From positions 124,001 through 188,000 of the forward strand of contig CALSFV010000315.1 of the NCBI GenBank assembly GCA_943737045.1: DNA of 64,000 nt, in the 5' to 3' direction. Each line of letters starts with the position of its first letter. The first letter of the stretch is position 1. The notes beneath the pieces are model-generated. The model was not told the DNA's origin and did not search any database. It saw only the letters and a list, made by a program, of their open reading frames with translations. A program made the translations under genes and the position numbers. Origin of the DNA: Parapristionchus giblindavisi. Taxonomy: Eukaryota > Nematoda > Chromadorea > Rhabditida > Diplogasteridae. This document shows positions 60,083 through 64,000 of this stretch, one piece after another.

Positions 60083-63000
60083 TTATAATAATGATGTGAC
60101 CAGCATTGCGTGATTCTGACAAGCGACTAAACGTTTCTCCAATATTCGATTCTCCTGAAACGATTAATGATATTATGATTACGGTAGATGAATAATCAGT
60201 AATCGATTGAAATGGAAAGGTGTGAATAGGTAAGGACTGTACATAAGACAATACATTAAATCGAGCAAGTGACATGAGTAAATATGTAATCATTATGATC
60301 TCTTTTGAAGAGAATAATGAATTGGACTTGACACTATTACTAACTCACCCCTTTCACATCCCTCTTATCATTTATCCTGAATTATCACTTTAAGGGATTT
60401 AATTCATTTTATTTGAGGGATAAGGAATATTATTCCCCTATCAGGCAGTTATTGAGAAATATGTGTATGTAGGATATGGGATACAAGAAAGCTTCAACGC
60501 TACAGTAATCTACAGTACCTGCATGAGTGTATCCAATAGGGTCGTATGAGAGAGCGCACTTTTGCCTTCTAACGTATCTCTCCAGTCTTCCACACGTTCA
60601 CCAATTCGTTCTTTTGCTTCGAGGAGCTCCTGAAACGACAGTGATAGATTACGGTAGTTTGTAATATCGATTGATTACCTGTTGGAGTTGTCGTTGTTTC
60701 TCACGTAATCGATCAGTCTCACGTGCAGCCAATCCACATCTCTGTTAATTATCGATTGATTAATACCGTAATCATTGATGATTCTTACCTTCTCAATCAC
60801 ACGAAATCGATCGTTCTTCAAGTCGTTTTTTGCTAAATCGGATATTGATTAAATGAAATCAATCGATATCATTAACTTACAGTAATATCGATAATCTCCC
60901 GTTGCACTTTCATAGCCAGAAGAAGCAGAATAACTTTCCCGCTTATTGATTTTCTTTCCTGTAAACAATCGATATTGAGATCTACTGTAATCCAATTCTA
61001 CCGTAATCTCACCATTACAACCAACAACAGAACTAGCGTTATCATCGCTTCCTCGTCCAGATGATTCGGCTCCTGAGGCTGGTCGAGCAGGGGTGACCTA
61101 GAGATCAAAGATCAAAGATCAAAGATCAAAGATCAAAGATCAAAGATCAAAGATCAAAGATCAAAGATCAATTATCAAAGATCAAAGATCAAAAATTAAA
61201 TAAGTATACCTTGGAGTAAGGTGATCGTACAGATAGATTAGAATGTGATGGAGTAACAATAATTTCATCTGATTTCTTCGATTCATCACGTTCCCGAGAT
61301 GAACGACTCTTACTACTGAAATAGAGAACAGATTTCAACAGAAAATGTCTCATCCCAAATGTAATGACATATTTCATTGCCAATTTGTCATTCTCAAAAT
61401 AGATTCCTTTGATAATGAATAAGATACCTTGGTCGTTTAGAATCTTTCTTAATAGGAAGACTACTCTTTGATCGATGAATAGGAGATGATGAATTAGATA
61501 ATGAATTAGTTCTATTAGGAAGAGATGATATGATACGACGAGATGATATTGTTGGAGTTGATGGAAGAGAATCTGATGTTGATGGTAGAGGAGTACATTT
61601 CTTCAATCTAGAAAGACAAAGATCAAAGATCGAAGATCAAAGATTAGAAACTAACCCAGCTGCTTTTAGAGTGAATGATGATATTTGATGTGTTAATTGT
61701 CGTAGAAGAGGAGGATCTAATTGTCTTTTAATATCTTCTCTTCTTTTTCTTAATTCTTCTTCTTCTTCTTTCAATTCATCCCTTCTCTTTCGTAGTTCTT
61801 CTTTTCTTTCTTTTTCCTCTTCTTCCAATCTACGTCTGAAAATAATATCAATAAATTTTTATGAAAAGTTTCTCATCTCCAAAAAAAGAAGAAGATTATA
61901 ATATGTGATTGCACATAATCAATAAACGTACTTATCAGTTACAGTACTCCCTGATGATAACATTGAATCACAACAATTAAATGGTGCCATTCTCTTCTTC
62001 TTACGACGTTCTATATCTTCCACCTTAACAAATCAATATTATTCCTTGTATACATACAGTAGATTCAAAGTATTGATTGAATATCTACCTCTTTCAATCG
62101 TTCAAATCCATATTCTTCAAGATGACTAGCTCTTCTATATACATCCATCTCTGATGGTTCCTCATCTAATGATTGTTGAGACGAACTCTGAATGAATAAA
62201 TCAATAAATCAATATATTGATTATTTGTATGTTTCGAAAACATTGTAAGTGATAGTTCATACCTGATAACTAGTATTCAATTCCTTTTGTAATCTAACTA
62301 ACATATCATGAGATACAATAGAAGATACAGAAGCACTCATTGCACGTTCTAAATCATCATCTTTCTCCTATAAATATAGTTTATCTTTATGATAACAATG
62401 AAATGAAATCTGACCACATCTCCATTTTCAGATAGATCAATAGTATCAATGGCTTCTTTACTCAGAATCGATAGAGGATGTGTTCCATTTGTAATGATAG
62501 CAGAGTTATTGGTTCGTATTGATTCTCTCATTGATTCCTCATCTAATTCTTGAATATCTTCCAATGGTCGAGGTAATCGAATCTCCCTTTATATATATTA
62601 TAATTATTTTAATATAGGGTATTCCAATACGATTGAAACAAATAATTATCTCTTTCATTGTTCTATCATCGTAGAAAAAAAGAGAATACTTTCGTATCTT
62701 GCACTACCAATGTGTAAAAAAAAATTTTTTCTAAAGAATTTAACAATTCAAATATTGAAATTATCTACCATTATTTAACTAATAACTAGTTGTGAAACAT
62801 AACCAAAATGTATCTATTTGAGAGGATAAGAAAAAGTTTTATGAGAAATTGATACCTTTCTCTTTCAAAGCATTCATCATCAAAATCATCAGCCAATTTC
62901 TCCATTGCTCCTAATCGATTTGATTCTTCCATCCAATCAATAATCGATTGTCTCTTTTCTTCTTCTGTCGCTTGTCTGATAGAGATTTATTGATTGATCA

Positions 63001-63909
63001 ATCGATCGATTATACTCTTCTTACCTCGTCTTCTTATCCCCTCCAGCTATTGTTACTCCGAAATCACTTCGAATCTCGTTCGTCACTCCACCCATCACAA
63101 ATCGTGGCTGAATCAATAAATCATTAAATCAATCAATGGACATGATCTACCTGATCTTGATCATAATCATCATCATCAATGATTCCTTTTGATGTGCCAG
63201 GTGGTGAACACATTTCATCGTAGACTTTAGAATATGAAGAGAAGAATGGAGTATATCCTGTAGTGAAGAGATATGATGAAGAGAGAAGAAGAAGAATGAG
63301 ATGAAGTCATTATTCATACGATTAAACCACATTCAACGAACACTTTTTATACTTTAAAACATCCGATATACTTTTTATACTTTAAAACTTTACCTTTGAG
63401 TAGAGGAGGAATACTTGATCCTGGTGGTGTTGGATGACGAGGAGAAACAATAGAGGAATGAGAGGATGATAGTTTAGATGGAGATGATGTTAACTGAAGA
63501 TAATAAGACTGTATCTATAGAATAGTATAAATGATCTTTTAATAAATGAATAAATGAAATTGTACAAGTATAGGATTGCATGCACAATAAATATAAATTT
63601 TGAGATGTGAACTTTCAAAAAAAATAATTGTGCTTCATGTTTTTTTAGAGAAACTAAACTTACATGTAATTGGATAGGTTTCAGTGGCATATCAATATTG
63701 ATTGGAATCCGAGAAGAATCAATCTTATGAGAGGATGAACGACGACCTATACAATAATATACGTATTCAAATGAAATAAATAAATAATTAATAAAATTAC
63801 CAGGTCCCATGAATATGACAGTTTCAGCAGCAGATTGTTCGGATGAACTCTCTAGATCTGATCTTCTTTTTCGATCTGATGATGATATTGATGATGAATC
63901 TCCTATTAT
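60083..63909 (-). CDS. Ser-rich coiled-coil protein, 3' part
   Basis: About 20 exons run from 63909 (acceptor TTATAG, phase 0; more exons lie beyond the window) down to the stop at 60083. Segments in order: DRKRRSDLESSSEQSAAETV, Ser/Pro-rich stretches, PRFVMGGVTNEIRSDFGVTI, SIIDWMEESNRLGAMEKLAD, IRLPRPLEDIQELDEESMRE, a strong coiled coil at 61637-61840 (EEEEKERKEELRKRRDELKE), then Ser/Arg-rich linkers. The end is a second coiled coil: LAARETDRLREKQRQLQQEL, ELLEAKERIGERVEDWRDTL, and finally ENRILEKRLVACQNHAMLVT. The ordered C-terminal coil and the disordered Ser-rich middle resemble tails of cytoskeletal or kinesin-like proteins (a KIF26/VAB-8-type tail was considered), but there is no motor domain here and I cannot assign it. 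Confidence 0.65.
61098..61195. repeat. (GATCAAA)n array
   Basis: Thirteen or so tandem copies of GATCAAA, one changed to AATTATCAAA, inside an intron of the coiled-coil gene. Single and double copies, in both orientations, occur in many other introns (for example 14453, 25394, 32701-32755, 33645-33685, 42390, 57728-57765). Confidence 0.9.
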
Positions 63910-64000
63910 CTATAAGGAGACAAGAGGATTAACACTCAAGGACAAGAGATACTACTTAGTTCAACCAATTAGAATAGACAGATGGATTGGAAATCAATCA

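Noticed and set aside
60083..63909. Assignment of the coiled-coil gene to VAB-8/KIF26
   Set aside because: Only general coiled-coil and Ser-rich character is seen; no motor domain is in the window and no diagnostic motif could be named.

Overview
The window is animal nuclear DNA. Genes are built from many small exons separated by mostly short AT-rich introns. Several first coding exons sit directly after a strong 3' splice acceptor (at 15067, 27684, 40331 and 52911), as expected if a spliced leader is added. Together with gene content and the TAC[N]GTA-rich introns, this points to a nematode, probably rhabditid. The species cannot be named from sequence alone.

Layout, left to right. 1-4.4 kb is non-coding pyrimidine-rich DNA with a 400-bp CCCTCT array. 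4.4-14.3 kb (+) is a small gene with three PPxY motifs; one of its introns holds a probable terminal exon on the minus strand and two large palindromic elements. 15.07-24.41 kb (+) is a CENP-C (HCP-4-like) kinetochore gene. I joined it as 34 exons, all in frame, giving 1066 residues. It carries a DGTFTV-type repeat block, a duplicated exon pair, the CENP-C motif near the C terminus, and two more palindromic elements in introns 2 and 3. 25.26-27.11 kb (-) is a 386-residue C2H2 zinc-finger protein. 27.69-31.84 kb (+) is NOP53/GLTSCR2, 430 residues, with a Tc1-derived foldback element in one intron. 32.45-37.75 kb (-) is VPS54 (GARP complex), 27 exons recovered. 40.35-45.33 kb (+) is a DEG/ENaC sodium channel with two possible last exons. 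45.71-46.23 kb (-) holds three zinc-finger exons that probably form the N terminus of VPS54, which would put the channel gene inside a VPS54 intron. 47.50-48.41 kb is a decayed mariner element. 48.4-50.7 kb (-) has exons of an unrecognised, GC-richer gene. 52.92-54.24 kb (+) is the AP-2 sigma subunit, complete at 142 residues. 57.66-59.34 kb (+) is a 216-residue four-pass membrane protein. 60.08-64.0 kb (-) is the 3' part of a serine-rich coiled-coil protein gene that runs off the window.

The genes are unrelated housekeeping, kinetochore, membrane-traffic and channel genes, not one pathway, although VPS54 and AP-2 sigma both act in membrane traffic. The most striking features are the CENP-C gene structure, the repeated invasion of introns by long near-perfect palindromes, and the likely nesting of the channel gene inside VPS54.
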